From Myxococcales bacterium (GTDB taxonomy: Bacteria > Myxococcota_A > Polyangia > Polyangiales > Polyangiaceae), in assembly GCA_016794345.1 (NCBI GenBank), contig JAEUKE010000066.1:1-64000 (forward strand): a DNA stretch of 64,000 nucleotides, given 5' to 3'. The position numbers and the translations under genes were made by a program. Shown piece after piece: positions 45,872 through 55,205 of this stretch. Positions within the stretch are counted from its first letter, which is position 1, and every line of letters begins with the position of its first letter. The notes under the pieces were generated by a model, which saw only the letters and a list, made by a program, of their open reading frames with translations, was not told where the DNA came from and made no database searches.

Positions 45872-48800
45872 GTCGTCTGTTCCTCGAAAGGCTCGGGCGT
45901 CGGGTGGTCCAGGGCATACCGACGAAGGTCGACGGTGTAGGGGGCCTCGGGGTGGGGCGCCGACGCGGTCGCACGGACGGGACGCAGGCTCGGCCCCTCG
46001 ATCGTGAATCGCTGCGCGCGCCGTGCGGACGCTTCGAACCGGGTCAATGGCGGGACGTCGAAGGCGCGGCCCTCCGGGTGCCACACGTGATACGCGCACG
46101 CGCCGAGCGAGCGACGGCCCCACGTATCGAGCAGCTCGAACCGGAGCGGGTGGTGGACGCCGAGGTGCGGGTGGAGGCTGTGGGCGGGTGCCCAGGCGCG
46201 GAAGCGCACGCCGCCCACCAGGTCGCCGGCTTCGCCGGTCGGCCGCATCGGGAGATCGAGGCCGTTCACGATGATCCGGTGGCGCTCCGGAACGAGGCCG
46301 GTGGCTCGGAGCTCGACGCGCTCCATGGAGGAGTCGACGAACCGCGCGGTGCCGGTCGCCGTCAGCTCCTCTCCCAGCACGTTCCAGGGCTCGATCGCGT
46401 TGCGGAGCTCGAGCGTGACCTCACCGATCGAGAGCGTGCCGATGACGGGACAACGAAGCTCTAGGAACACGCGGTACGCGTCGCGGGGGAGCGCGAGCCC
46501 GGCGCGCTCGAGGTGCGCGAGCACGTCTTCGAAGTCACGCCAGAGCCAGGTCGGGAGGAGGAAGCGATCGTGCAGGAGCGAGCCCCAGCGGGCGAGCGGG
46601 CGCCGGTAGGGCTCACGGGCGAAGCTCGCGACCAGGGCGCGAACGAGGGCGACCTGCGCGAGCGTCATGCGCGCGTGCGGCGGCATCTCGAACGCACGGA
46701 GCTCGACGAGCCCTTGCCGGCCGTGCGCCGTCTGCGGATCGAAGAGCTTGTCGATGCAGACCTCGGCGCGGTGGGTGTTGCCGGTGAGATCGACGAGCAG
46801 GTGGCGGAAGAGCGCGTCGGCCAACCAGGGCGGGGGCGCCTCTGTGGGCTCGAACGCCCGGGCCATGGCGATCTCGAGCTCGTAGAGCGCGTCGTGCCGT
46901 GCCTCGTCCACGCGCGGCGATTGCGAGGTGGGCCCCACGAAGAGACCATTGAAGAGATACGAAAGCGAGGGATGGTGTTGGATGAAGGTGAGGAGGCTCG
47001 CGAGGATGTCGGGCCTCCGCAGGAACGGGCTCGCGAGCGGCGTCGGCCCGCCCAGCGTGATGTGATGCCCACCCCCGCTGCCCGCTTGCCGCCCGTCGAG
47101 CTGGTATTTCTCGGCAGAGAGGCCCGACGCGAGGGCCGCCTCGAACACGGCGTCCATCAACACGGAATGGTCGCGGCAGGTCCGCGTTGGCGGAATGTTG
47201 ACCTCCACGACCCCCGGGTCCGGCGTGATGGCGAAGTGAAACAGCTCCGCTGATTTCGGGGGCGAATAACCCTCGAACCGGACTCGTACGTCGATTGAAC
47301 GTGCGGCCTCACCGATCGCCCTGACGAGCTCGCAGAACCTCGCAGCGCTGGGGAGCGGCGGGAGGAAGACGCCCAGGGCGCCGGCGCGGGGCTCGACGCA
47401 GAGCGCGGTGCGAATGCCCGGAGGGAGCGCCGGCCGAACCGAGCCGGGAAGGGGCGCCTGTTTCGTCTGGTCGTCGTCGGTGCGGCGGGGATCGGGCGGG
47501 CCGTCCCACGGCTCCTCGACCGGGTCGAGCGGTCCGAGCCCCTCGATCGATCCGAGCGGAAGCCGAAGCCCGATGGGGCTGTCGCCCGGGATCAGGTAGA
47601 GCCGCTCGCGACGGAAGCTCCATTTTGCACCTGCCCAGCCGCCGACCGTCAATGGTGCGAGGGGCAGCACCCAACCGACGGGGGTCTTGAGGCCTCGATC
47701 GAGGACCAGGGCCAGCCTGCGTCGCTCCTCCGGGGAGCCGAGGTCGGATTGGTGGGGGTCCACGCCGACGGGCAGCCGGGCTTCCTCCCCGAGGAAATGC
47801 CACGGGTCCTCGAACGCAGGCTGCGCGAGGCTCGCGTCGAGCCCGAGCCGCGTCGCGACGGCACGCACCAGCGCTTCGGTGGCAGAGAGCGGCGGCGTGG
47901 CGCCGCCGACCGGAGCCTCGTCCCCCGCCAGCGACGTGCCGTCCCGCCGCGCGATCACGTCGAGCGCGAAGCGGGGCAAGCTCTCGCCGGGGTAATGTTT
48001 GCCGAAGCCGTGCAGCACGACGCCGCCCGGCGCGAGGCGCTTCTTCAAGGCGCTCGCGAGCGTGAGCGCTTGCGCGAGCTTCGTCTCACCCATGGCGGCG
48101 CCGTTCCACTCCGGCTTCTCGGGGTGCAGCCGCGAGGTGAACGTGGGCTCGCCGCCGAGCGTGAGCTCGAGGCCGGCGTGTACGAGCGCCTCGTCGACGT
48201 GGTCCCCGGCCGCCAGCAACGAGGTCCACACCTCCTCCGTGTAGGGGGTCGTCGGGCGCGGCTCGTGACCGAGGCGCGCGACGCGCATCTCGAAGGTGAC
48301 CTCGCTCGCGACGACGTCGCTCGTACCCTCGATGGGCGCCGCGGCGGCGGGCCTCGCGGTGCAAGCGAGCGGGATGTGGCCTTCGCCGCACAAGAGCCCG
48401 CTCGTCGCGTCGAGGCCGACCCAGCCCGCGCCGGGGAGGTAGACCTCGGCCCACGCGTGAAGGTCCACCACGTCTCGGCTCACGCCGCGTGGCTCGTCGG
48501 GGATCATGCCCTCGTCCGTGAGCTGGATGAGGTAGCCGGAGACGAACCTCGCGGCGAGCCCGCGGGAGCGCAGCGCCGCCACGAGCAAGAGCGCCGAGTC
48601 GCGGCAGCTCGCCTCTCCTCTGGTCAAGGTCTCTTCAGGCGAATAGATGCCGAGCTCTTCGCGGATCACGTAGCGGACACGGCGGTTCACGGCCTGGTTC
48701 AGCGCGACGACGAGGTCGACCGTCGGCCCCTCGGTCGGTAGATCTGCCAGGAACGCGGCGAGGCGCTCGGCGCCGATCATGACGGTGTCGTTTCGGTCGA

Positions 48801-49149
48801 GGTAGGGGACCAGGTCTCGCGCGAGCGCGTCGGGGTACTCGAACGGCGCGAGCTCGCACCGCGGGTCGACGAAAAAGTCGAAGGGGTTCACGGGGCGGAC
48901 GTCGACTGCCATCTCGACCGTGACGTCGAGCGCCGGGATGCGCTCGCCGGCGCGGAACGAGAGCCGCGCGAGGTGATTCCCCGCCGGGTCCTGTTGCCAG
49001 CGGAGCGCACACGGCTGCTCGACCGTCAGGGCGTAGGTCTCGATCTTCGCCTTGGCGTGGGTGGCGGGCCGGAGGCGGACGACGTGGGGGCCGAGCGCAG
49101 CCGGCGTGGGGTACCGGTACCGGCTCCGGTGGGTGACGAGCAGACGCAC
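45868..49149 (-). CDS. Transglutaminase-DUF2126 protein
   Basis: A 1093-residue protein. The first 290 residues are a transglutaminase-like module: beta domain (LLVTHRSRYRYPTPAALGPH), Cys near 182 (GEASCRDSALLL), His in DLHAWAEVYLP and Asp in GLDATSG. The rest is DUF2126, with an extended region carrying TLGGEPTFTSR at about 330 and VEVNIPPTRTCRDHSVL, YQLDGRQAGSGGGHHITLGG near 650-700, which resemble amidoligase or glutamine-synthetase-like metal/ATP segments. It heads the ATP-grasp/alpha-E operon and ends in a GTGA overlap. Its role in a peptide ligation and cleavage pathway is predicted, not shown. Confidence 0.93.
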   Translation of the reverse strand: MRLLVTHRSRYRYPTPAALGPHVVRLRPATHAKAKIETYALTVEQPCALRWQQDPAGNHLARLSFRAGERIPALDVTVEMAVDVRPVNPFDFFVDPRCELAPFEYPDALARDLVPYLDRNDTVMIGAERLAAFLADLPTEGPTVDLVVALNQAVNRRVRYVIREELGIYSPEETLTRGEASCRDSALLLVAALRSRGLAARFVSGYLIQLTDEGMIPDEPRGVSRDVVDLHAWAEVYLPGAGWVGLDATSGLLCGEGHIPLACTARPAAAAPIEGTSDVVASEVTFEMRVARLGHEPRPTTPYTEEVWTSLLAAGDHVDEALVHAGLELTLGGEPTFTSRLHPEKPEWNGAAMGETKLAQALTLASALKKRLAPGGVVLHGFGKHYPGESLPRFALDVIARRDGTSLAGDEAPVGGATPPLSATEALVRAVATRLGLDASLAQPAFEDPWHFLGEEARLPVGVDPHQSDLGSPEERRRLALVLDRGLKTPVGWVLPLAPLTVGGWAGAKWSFRRERLYLIPGDSPIGLRLPLGSIEGLGPLDPVEEPWDGPPDPRRTDDDQTKQAPLPGSVRPALPPGIRTALCVEPRAGALGVFLPPLPSAARFCELVRAIGEAARSIDVRVRFEGYSPPKSAELFHFAITPDPGVVEVNIPPTRTCRDHSVLMDAVFEAALASGLSAEKYQLDGRQAGSGGGHHITLGGPTPLASPFLRRPDILASLLTFIQHHPSLSYLFNGLFVGPTSQSPRVDEARHDALYELEIAMARAFEPTEAPPPWLADALFRHLLVDLTGNTHRAEVCIDKLFDPQTAHGRQGLVELRAFEMPPHARMTLAQVALVRALVASFAREPYRRPLARWGSLLHDRFLLPTWLWRDFEDVLAHLERAGLALPRDAYRVFLELRCPVIGTLSIGEVTLELRNAIEPWNVLGEELTATGTARFVDSSMERVELRATGLVPERHRIIVNGLDLPMRPTGEAGDLVGGVRFRAWAPAHSLHPHLGVHHPLRFELLDTWGRRSLGACAYHVWHPEGRAFDVPPLTRFEASARRAQRFTIEGPSLRPVRATASAPHPEAPYTVDLRRYALDHPTPEPFEEQTT

Positions 49150-49165
49150 GAGAGCACGGTACAGC

Positions 49166-49192
49166 CGCGATTGTTTCGCGAACGTATCGCGA
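49166..49192. promoter_or_regulatory. Three CGCGA repeats with an 11-bp period
   Basis: CGCGA starts at 49166, 49177 and 49188, exactly one helical turn apart, in the 80-nt gap between the divergent DUF2126 gene and a Cys-rich lipoprotein gene. Phased repeats in a divergent promoter region suggest a regulator that binds in tandem. No candidate regulator lies next to it. Confidence 0.4.
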
Positions 49193-49229
49193 GGCCTCGC
49201 CCGCCCTCCCCGACCTGGTAGAGTGGCAC

Positions 49230-49763
49230 ATGGCCGCGCGCTTTCTTTCCCTGGTGCTCCTCGGTCCGGTGCTCGCCTGCGCCTGCGGCAGCGAGGTGCT
49301 CGTCGAGGAGCCGACCGGCGGGGGCGGGTCAGGCTCCGGGACGACGACCGGCAGCGCCTCGTCGACGGTGGTCACGGCCGCGACGACCGGGGGTGGCCCC
49401 TGCGACGATCACGCCGACTGCGCGCCGGGGCTCTGCGTCTTCGGCACGGGGCAGTGCGCCGCCGCGTGTGAGCCGTCCACGTGCGACGCGTGTGGGCCCG
49501 GCTCGGTCTGCGAGCCCTGCGCGACGTCGAGCTGCCCCGATTGCAAGAACTGCGTGAGCGCGTGTGTGCCCATCTCGGAGGGGCGATGTGACGACAACGA
49601 CGCCTGCTTGGAGGGCTTCGTGTGTGTGTTCTTCGAGGGCGTGTGTCGCCAGCCCTGCGATCCGATGGGGCAGTGCGAAGGCCTCGCGACGTGTGACTTC
49701 TGCGCGACCGGCTCGTGCTGCGGATGCGACGACTGCGTCGCCGTGTGCCAGGGGACCGAGTGA
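49230..49763 (+). CDS. Cys-rich lipoprotein
   Basis: A 177-residue protein. The lipobox is GPVLACAC. A linker of Gly, Ser and Thr runs to about residue 55. The rest holds about 28 Cys in repeated short motifs (CDACGPGSVCEPC, CPDCKNC, CDFCATGSCCGC), a pattern of tight disulfides or metal binding. Similar surface proteins with Cys repeats are common in myxobacteria. No function is evident. Confidence 0.75.
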   Translation: MAARFLSLVLLGPVLACACGSEVLVEEPTGGGGSGSGTTTGSASSTVVTAATTGGGPCDDHADCAPGLCVFGTGQCAAACEPSTCDACGPGSVCEPCATSSCPDCKNCVSACVPISEGRCDDNDACLEGFVCVFFEGVCRQPCDPMGQCEGLATCDFCATGSCCGCDDCVAVCQGTE

Positions 49764-49787
49764 CGGCCCCCCGGCCCTCGCCGGCCC

Positions 49788-51248
49788 TCAAACCATGAGC
49801 ATCTCGAGCGGGCCCTGATAGTCGGGCCGGTCCTGGAGATCTCGGTCGCCGAAGAAGTTGTGATCCGTTAGGCCGACGGCGTGACAGATGCTGGTGAGGA
49901 GCTTGTTGTGTGGGACGCGCTCCTCGCTGTTGATGTTGCGCAGGCGCAGGTACCGGCCGAGGCGGAGCGTGCGATTGCCACCGCCTGCGATGATGGCGGG
50001 GTGACGCGTGTGCTGGTTGTCGTGGCCGTCGTGGCCGAACTCGTTGTGCCAGAAGACGATGGTGTTATCGAGGATCGAGCCGCCGTTCGGGTCGAACGGG
50101 TCGACGACCTTCGAGAGCTCGTCGAGCACGGCCGCGAAGTGCCCGGCCGCCCAGCGCTGACCGGCGCAATACCCGCGGCGGAGGGTGTTCTTCACGTCGC
50201 CCGGGCCTGTGCCCCAGTAGTCGTGGACGAGGTTCTCGTGGAAGCGGAAGTCCGCGCCGTAGAGCCCGGCGGCGCCCGACGCTTGGACCTCCGGCACGTC
50301 GGTGTAGTAGTTCGGGTAGTCGTCGAGGATGCGGAGCGTCGCGCACATGCTCCGTCCGCAGGCGAAGGCCTGCGCGATGACGGCCGCGTGCGCGCGCGCG
50401 ACGTTCTCGACGTTCGAGTAGTCGCCCACGCTCCCGTTCACGTTCGGGACGTCGGTGCCGCTCGTCGTGCAGTGCCCGACAGGAACCGGCTTGGTCGTCT
50501 CGGAGAGCTTCTTCATGGCCTCCCGATGCGCCGTGATCTTGTCCTTCTCGACGCCCTGCAGGCGCGCCTCGAGGGCCGTGAGCGCGTTCTGGCCGTGCAG
50601 CGTGATGCGGTTCTCCCCCGCGGTGTAGTCGACCACCGGGTCGCCCGGGTCGGGCGGCATGAAGTCGGGCGGGAACGCCATCTGGAAGAGCGCGCTGGGG
50701 CTCGTCTCCGCGTCACGCGGGATGCCAGCCCCATCGAAGCTCATGCACTTCCACGTGCCGGCGCCTTCGACGCTCGCGGTGAGCAGCACCGGCGCGCCGA
50801 GCAAGCCGTGCAGGTAGAAGTCGAGCGAGGGGTGGTTGTCGAAGTTGCCTTCGCGATCTTCCGGCGGCTGGGCGCCGGTGAGCAGGGTGCCCTGCTCGTT
50901 GTGGCCGTGGAACGTGCGAACGCCCGGGCGCGTGCCTTCTTTCACGCACTGGGTGTCGAGGCCGTCGAGCACGGTGATCTGGTCGCGCCAGGGCATGAGC
51001 GCGTTGAGGATGGAGTCCTCGTATTCGAAGGTGAGCCCCGAGAGCGCTTCGTCCGGCGTGGCCGGCTCGGCGCCGCTCATCTGTCGCGGGATCCAGTAGT
51101 CGCGGTCCACGCCGTGGGGCGTGCGCACGGCCAGGAAGCGCACCGGCCCGGCGGGCGCGGCCTTCGCCGGGCGGGCGCCGAAGCGGGCCGCGGCGAAGGC
51201 CGCCGCGACCGAGCCACCCAACATCGCGAAGCGTCGTCGGCTGAGCAT
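49788..51248 (-). CDS. Tat-exported DUF1552 protein
   Basis: About 486 residues from the ATG at 51248, with GAGGAAGTGATC before it. The Tat signal is LSRRRFAMLGGSVAAAFAAA. The body shows the DUF1552 pattern: VRTPHGVDRDYWIP, LNALMPWRDQITVLDGLD, FHGHNEQGTLLTG and the C-terminal VFWHNEFGHDGHDNQHTRH. DUF1552 proteins accompany DUF1592-type heme proteins in many Planctomycetes and myxobacteria; their activity is unknown. It follows the heme protein gene by two nt and is cotranscribed with it. Confidence 0.9.
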   Translation of the reverse strand: MLSRRRFAMLGGSVAAAFAAARFGARPAKAAPAGPVRFLAVRTPHGVDRDYWIPRQMSGAEPATPDEALSGLTFEYEDSILNALMPWRDQITVLDGLDTQCVKEGTRPGVRTFHGHNEQGTLLTGAQPPEDREGNFDNHPSLDFYLHGLLGAPVLLTASVEGAGTWKCMSFDGAGIPRDAETSPSALFQMAFPPDFMPPDPGDPVVDYTAGENRITLHGQNALTALEARLQGVEKDKITAHREAMKKLSETTKPVPVGHCTTSGTDVPNVNGSVGDYSNVENVARAHAAVIAQAFACGRSMCATLRILDDYPNYYTDVPEVQASGAAGLYGADFRFHENLVHDYWGTGPGDVKNTLRRGYCAGQRWAAGHFAAVLDELSKVVDPFDPNGGSILDNTIVFWHNEFGHDGHDNQHTRHPAIIAGGGNRTLRLGRYLRLRNINSEERVPHNKLLTSICHAVGLTDHNFFGDRDLQDRPDYQGPLEMLMV

Positions 51249-51250
51249 GA

Positions 51251-52822
51251 TCACTTCCTCCTCTGGATGAAGGCGGGGTCGCGGACGATCGCGACGAGCA
51301 GCTCCTCGAAGGAGCCGCCGCTGTCGCGGAAGGCCTCGAATGCCTCCGTCGACGCGCGAACCGTCTGCGGGGAGCCGAAGTCGGCCCCCATGACGAAGTG
51401 CCCGAAGCGCCTGACCAGGCATTGCTGGAACGGTTGGTCCGCGGCGAGCGCGGCCGAGAGCGCCGGCGCGCTCTCGTACGTCGCGCCGTCGAGGACGACG
51501 GTCGACTCGACGGGCTTGCCGTCCGCGTAGGTGGTCTGCCAGGTGCCGTCACCTGCGAAGTTCTCGAAGGCCAGGCCGACCGGATCCGAGGTCTTGTGGC
51601 AGGCGCCGCACGTCGGATCGGCGGTCCGCGCGTCGGCGATCTGCTTGACCGTCGCGTCCGCGCCGACCAGGTCCTTCACCGCCGCTTCCAGATCGATGTT
51701 GAGCGGAACGATGTCGTTGCACATCGCGTCGCGGTAGACGGACATGCCGCGACGGACCACGTTGTCGCGCCCCTTCTTGCCGTGGGCGACGAGCCAGGCG
51801 CCCAGCGTGAGGAGCCCGCCGCGCTGATCGGGGTCGAAGTCGATCTGCGCGACGCCCGAGCCTGGGTGGCTCGCGCCGTAATAGGCGGCGACCTCGGGGG
51901 TCCCCCAGGTGTGGTTGGTGGTCAAGAGGTCCGCCAGATCTCCGCGGCCCTTCACGACGATCCCCTCGACGAACGCCTTGTACTCGTCCTCGAGCTGCGC
52001 GACGAGCGCGGGATCGAGGCCGGTCTCGTTGCCCTGGCTCGCGAGCGTCGACATCTTGAGCCACTCCCAGAAGAAGCGCTGCCAGATGACGGCGCTGTTA
52101 TCCATGAGCCGCCGCGCGTGTTGCTCCCGGATCGCCGGGTCGTGGAGGAGGCCGGCCTTGGCGTCCGCCAGGAGCTCGGCGTCGGGAGCCTTGTCGGTGA
52201 GCGAGAAGGCGAGCAGGCTGGCGATCTCGTATTCGTCGATTTCGACCACTCCCTGCCCGTCCGGGCCGATCTCCGAGCGGTACAGGAACTGCGGGGAGAG
52301 CAGCACGGCGCGGACCACCGCGGAGAACGCCCACTCCGGACCGTACGTCGCGGCGGTGTCATCGTAGACGGCTCGCAGCTCCGCCTTCTCCGCGTCGGTG
52401 AGGGGCCTGCGGTACGCCGCTTCCGGGAACCAGCCGAGGAAGGTGTCCACGCACGCGGGCGTGCCGAACGCGTCGCAGCGCGCAGCGGCGGCGCCCTGCG
52501 TCGATGCCCAAGTGCCGACCGTGCGCGCAGCGTCGATGAACTGCGAGGCGTTGCCGAGGTCGATGCGGGCCGCCACGGAGATGTTCGTGATGCCGTACTC
52601 GCTCGAGCCCTCAGGGAGGTTCACCGCGGGCGCGCCGGGGAACAGTCGCTGCACCTCGGCGTTGTACTGGGACGGTGTGAGCCGCCAGACGCGCGCTTCG
52701 AGCCGCGGGTCCGACGGGTCCGTTCCGTCGAAGACGTCGTCGTCATCGTCGGGATTCTCACCGATCGATCCGACGCACCCCGCGAGGGTGAGCGCCCCCA
52801 AGATCGCGATGAAGTTTCTCAC
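51251..52822 (-). CDS. DUF1592/DUF1588/DUF1585 heme lipoprotein
   Basis: A 523-residue protein with a lipobox (LTLAGC). The order is an N-terminal DUF1587-like segment (RLTPSQYNAEVQRLF), DUF1592 (about 150-300: AYRRPLTDAEKAEL, LLSPQFLYR, FWEWLKM), DUF1588 (about 320-420: GGLLTLGAWLV, heme motif CGACHKTSDPVGLAFENF) and DUF1585 at the end (CLVRRFGHFVMG). Such proteins are c-type cytochrome relatives working with DUF1552 partners outside the cytoplasm. Only one CxxCH is seen. Confidence 0.9.
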   Translation of the reverse strand: MRNFIAILGALTLAGCVGSIGENPDDDDDVFDGTDPSDPRLEARVWRLTPSQYNAEVQRLFPGAPAVNLPEGSSEYGITNISVAARIDLGNASQFIDAARTVGTWASTQGAAAARCDAFGTPACVDTFLGWFPEAAYRRPLTDAEKAELRAVYDDTAATYGPEWAFSAVVRAVLLSPQFLYRSEIGPDGQGVVEIDEYEIASLLAFSLTDKAPDAELLADAKAGLLHDPAIREQHARRLMDNSAVIWQRFFWEWLKMSTLASQGNETGLDPALVAQLEDEYKAFVEGIVVKGRGDLADLLTTNHTWGTPEVAAYYGASHPGSGVAQIDFDPDQRGGLLTLGAWLVAHGKKGRDNVVRRGMSVYRDAMCNDIVPLNIDLEAAVKDLVGADATVKQIADARTADPTCGACHKTSDPVGLAFENFAGDGTWQTTYADGKPVESTVVLDGATYESAPALSAALAADQPFQQCLVRRFGHFVMGADFGSPQTVRASTEAFEAFRDSGGSFEELLVAIVRDPAFIQRRK

Positions 52823-53002
52823 TGGACCATCCTAGCTTGATCGTTCGGTTGAGGGTTCAGCATGATCGTCGTCGCTCGAGGACATCCGATGCGCTCGGCG
52901 GAGAGCGGGACGTCGTCGTCAGGGTGAGCCCGCCCCACTCCGCAATGTGTGTGCCGGGGCCGTGTGGCCTGCTTTTGCGCAGAACCGTCGCCGGCGTGCA
53001 GA

Positions 53003-53038
53003 CTCGAGTCCGCAGCCTCTGCTGGCTCGAGTCCGCAG
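53003..53038. repeat. Two CTCGAGTCCGCAG direct repeats
   Basis: The 13-mer occurs at 53003-53015 and 53026-53038 (23-bp period), in the 259-nt gap upstream of the deaminase gene. The rest of the gap (52823-53081) shows no riboswitch or promoter I can support. Confidence 0.5.
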
Positions 53039-53081
53039 GCTCGGTTTGCCAAGCCCGCTCGTTTTGTGGACACTCCGGCCG

Positions 53082-53684
53082 ATGACCGCCCGAGACGACG
53101 AAGCATGGATGCGCGTCGCGATGCGGGAGGCCGACCAGGCTCGAGGGAGCACGGGGGACAACCCTTGGGTCGGCTGCACGATCGTCGCGAGCGGTGAGAT
53201 CCTCGGTCGCGGGCACACGCAGGGGCCCGGTGAAGATCACGCCGAGATCGCCGCCGCGCGCGACGCCCAAGCGCGGGGTCTCAGCATCGTGGGGGCGACG
53301 CTCTACTCCACGCTCGAGCCTTGCTCGTTCCACGGGCGCACGCCGGCCTGCGCTCGATCCATCGCGAGCCGCGGCATCGCGCGGGTTGTCATCGGCATGC
53401 GTGACCCTCACCCTCGCGTGAACGGCCTCGGCATCCAGATCTTGCGAGACGCGGGGATCGAGGTGACCGAGGGCGTTCTCGTCGACGAGATCCGCCGCCA
53501 GCTCGGCGAGTGGGTGCTGGATCACCACCCGCACGAGCTGATCGCGCGGGTGACGGGGTTCGATGCTCCGGAGCTGGTCGCACGCGCGACCGAGATCTAC
53601 GGCTTGAGCCCTGAGCGATTCGAGCGGTGGCTCGAGACGGACGCGGCCGCAGATCTCCGTCGTTCACTCGGCCGCGACGGGTGA
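53082..53684 (+). CDS. RibD-type pyrimidine deaminase without the reductase domain
   Basis: About 200 residues from the ATG at 53082. The deaminase zinc site is complete: HAE with His53 and Glu55, and PCSFHGRTPAC with Cys81 and Cys90, the signature of the riboflavin-pathway deaminase that converts the diamino-pyrimidinone. Full RibD has a second, reductase domain of about 200 residues, here absent; the last 60 residues are a short helical tail with no match. Whether a partner reductase exists elsewhere is unknown. Its end overlaps the SulP gene by 21 nt on the other strand. Confidence 0.88.
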   Translation: MTARDDEAWMRVAMREADQARGSTGDNPWVGCTIVASGEILGRGHTQGPGEDHAEIAAARDAQARGLSIVGATLYSTLEPCSFHGRTPACARSIASRGIARVVIGMRDPHPRVNGLGIQILRDAGIEVTEGVLVDEIRRQLGEWVLDHHPHELIARVTGFDAPELVARATEIYGLSPERFERWLETDAAADLRRSLGRDG

Positions 53685-55190
53685 GCCCACCCCGGCGAGG
53701 CCTCGGACCTCCACTTCGACGGAGCGCCGGGGCGCGTTGTCGACGAAGGTCCGGATCGCCTCCTGCACGTCTTTGTGGACGCTCGTCGCGCCTTCGGCGT
53801 CGACGACGACGCGACCCTTCGGCGGGACGGAGTCGAGGGCTGCTTGCAGGTCGGCGCGGGCGAAGAACGGCACATCCCGCACGAGCCGAACGATCAAGCG
53901 ACCCTCTTCCTGCACGACCTCGACGGCGCGCCCGAGGGCGCGTCGAACGGCGAGGGCCATCGCCACCGCGAGACCGATGCCGACACCCTTCAGCAGGTCG
54001 AGCGCCACCACGCCGATCAGGGTGGCCGCGAAGGGGATGAAGTTCTCCAGCCCGGCCTTCCAGGCCGACCGGAACACGACCGGGCCGGCCAGCTTGTAGC
54101 CGGTGACGAGCAGGATGGCGGCCAGGCAGGCGAGGGGGATCCGCTCGAGGAGCGGGCCGAGGACGAAGATGGTGAGCACGAGCAGCAGGCCGTGCACGAG
54201 GGCAGCCCCGCGCGTGCGTGCTCCGGCCTGGAGCGCGGCCGAGCTGCGCACCACGACCGACGTGATCGGGAGCCCGCCGAGGAAGCCGGCAAGGGTGTTT
54301 CCGACGCCCTGGGCGATCAGCTCGCGGTTCATGGGGGAGCGGCGAGCGAACGGATCCAGACGGTCCATCGCCTCGACGTTGAGGAGCGACTCGATGCTCG
54401 CGACGACCGCGACGGTCACCGCGACGACCCAGACGTCCTGTCGGAGCCAGAGCGAGAAGTCCGGCACGGCGAGCGAAGCCTTCCAGGCGGCGGCATCGGG
54501 GATGTTCACCATGTGCTCTGCGACGAGCGCGCGTCCCGGCGCGACGGCTCGCACGAGCTCGTGGGTGGAGACGCCGACCAAGACGGCGACGAGTGGGGCG
54601 GGCAAGAACGTTCCACCGCGACGCTTCGAGAGCTTCTCCCAGCCGATGAGCGACGCCATGGCCGTGAGCGCGGCGATCACCGCGGTGGGCTCGATGGCAG
54701 CGATGAGCGCGCTGGGACCTGGGCTTGTCGAAGCGTTTTCGATCGCAAACGCCTCGCGATCGAAGCCGACTGCGTGAGGCAGCTGCTTGATGATCAGGAG
54801 GACGCCGATGGCGGCGAGCATGCCTGCCACGACACCGGTCGGGAACCACGCGGAGAAGCGCCCGAACCGGAGGGCGCCCATCACGACTTGCAGGATCCCC
54901 GCGAGAATCAGCGCGACCGTGAAGACCTCGAAGCTCCCGAGAGTCGTGATGCCCGTGAGGACGATGGCGGCGAGCCCCGCGGCGGGCCCGCACACGCTGA
55001 GCTCCGCTCGGCTGAGGAGCGGCACGACGAGGCCGCCCACCATTCCGGCGACGAGCCCCGAGAGGAGCGGCGCGCCGGACGCGAGCGCGATCCCGAGGCA
55101 GAGCGGGACCGCGACGAGGAAGACGACGAGCCCGGCGGGCAGATCGAAGCGAAGGCTGTCTCGGAGCGTGGGCAAAGGATGGTCGCGCAT
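53664..55190 (-). CDS. SulP-family anion transporter
   Basis: A 508-residue inner-membrane protein from the ATG at 55190. It has about 12 hydrophobic helices, starting FDLPAGLVVFLVAVPLCLGI, the SulP beginning, with the signature PxxS-like RAELSVCGPAAGLAAIV in helix three. The last 100 residues form a STAS-like domain (VPFFARADLQAALD, GRVVVDAEGATSVH). The gene is 15 nt downstream of a carbonic anhydrase gene, a linkage seen for bicarbonate-carrying SulP proteins, so bicarbonate or sulfate are the likely substrates. Confidence 0.92.
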   Translation of the reverse strand: MRDHPLPTLRDSLRFDLPAGLVVFLVAVPLCLGIALASGAPLLSGLVAGMVGGLVVPLLSRAELSVCGPAAGLAAIVLTGITTLGSFEVFTVALILAGILQVVMGALRFGRFSAWFPTGVVAGMLAAIGVLLIIKQLPHAVGFDREAFAIENASTSPGPSALIAAIEPTAVIAALTAMASLIGWEKLSKRRGGTFLPAPLVAVLVGVSTHELVRAVAPGRALVAEHMVNIPDAAAWKASLAVPDFSLWLRQDVWVVAVTVAVVASIESLLNVEAMDRLDPFARRSPMNRELIAQGVGNTLAGFLGGLPITSVVVRSSAALQAGARTRGAALVHGLLLVLTIFVLGPLLERIPLACLAAILLVTGYKLAGPVVFRSAWKAGLENFIPFAATLIGVVALDLLKGVGIGLAVAMALAVRRALGRAVEVVQEEGRLIVRLVRDVPFFARADLQAALDSVPPKGRVVVDAEGATSVHKDVQEAIRTFVDNAPRRSVEVEVRGLAGVGSPVAAE

Positions 55191-55205
55191 GGCTGAATCG
55201 GCCTT

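Noticed and set aside
53003..53038. A flavin riboswitch upstream of the deaminase gene
   Set aside because: The gap shows only two 13-bp direct repeats and none of the conserved FMN-element segments I would expect.
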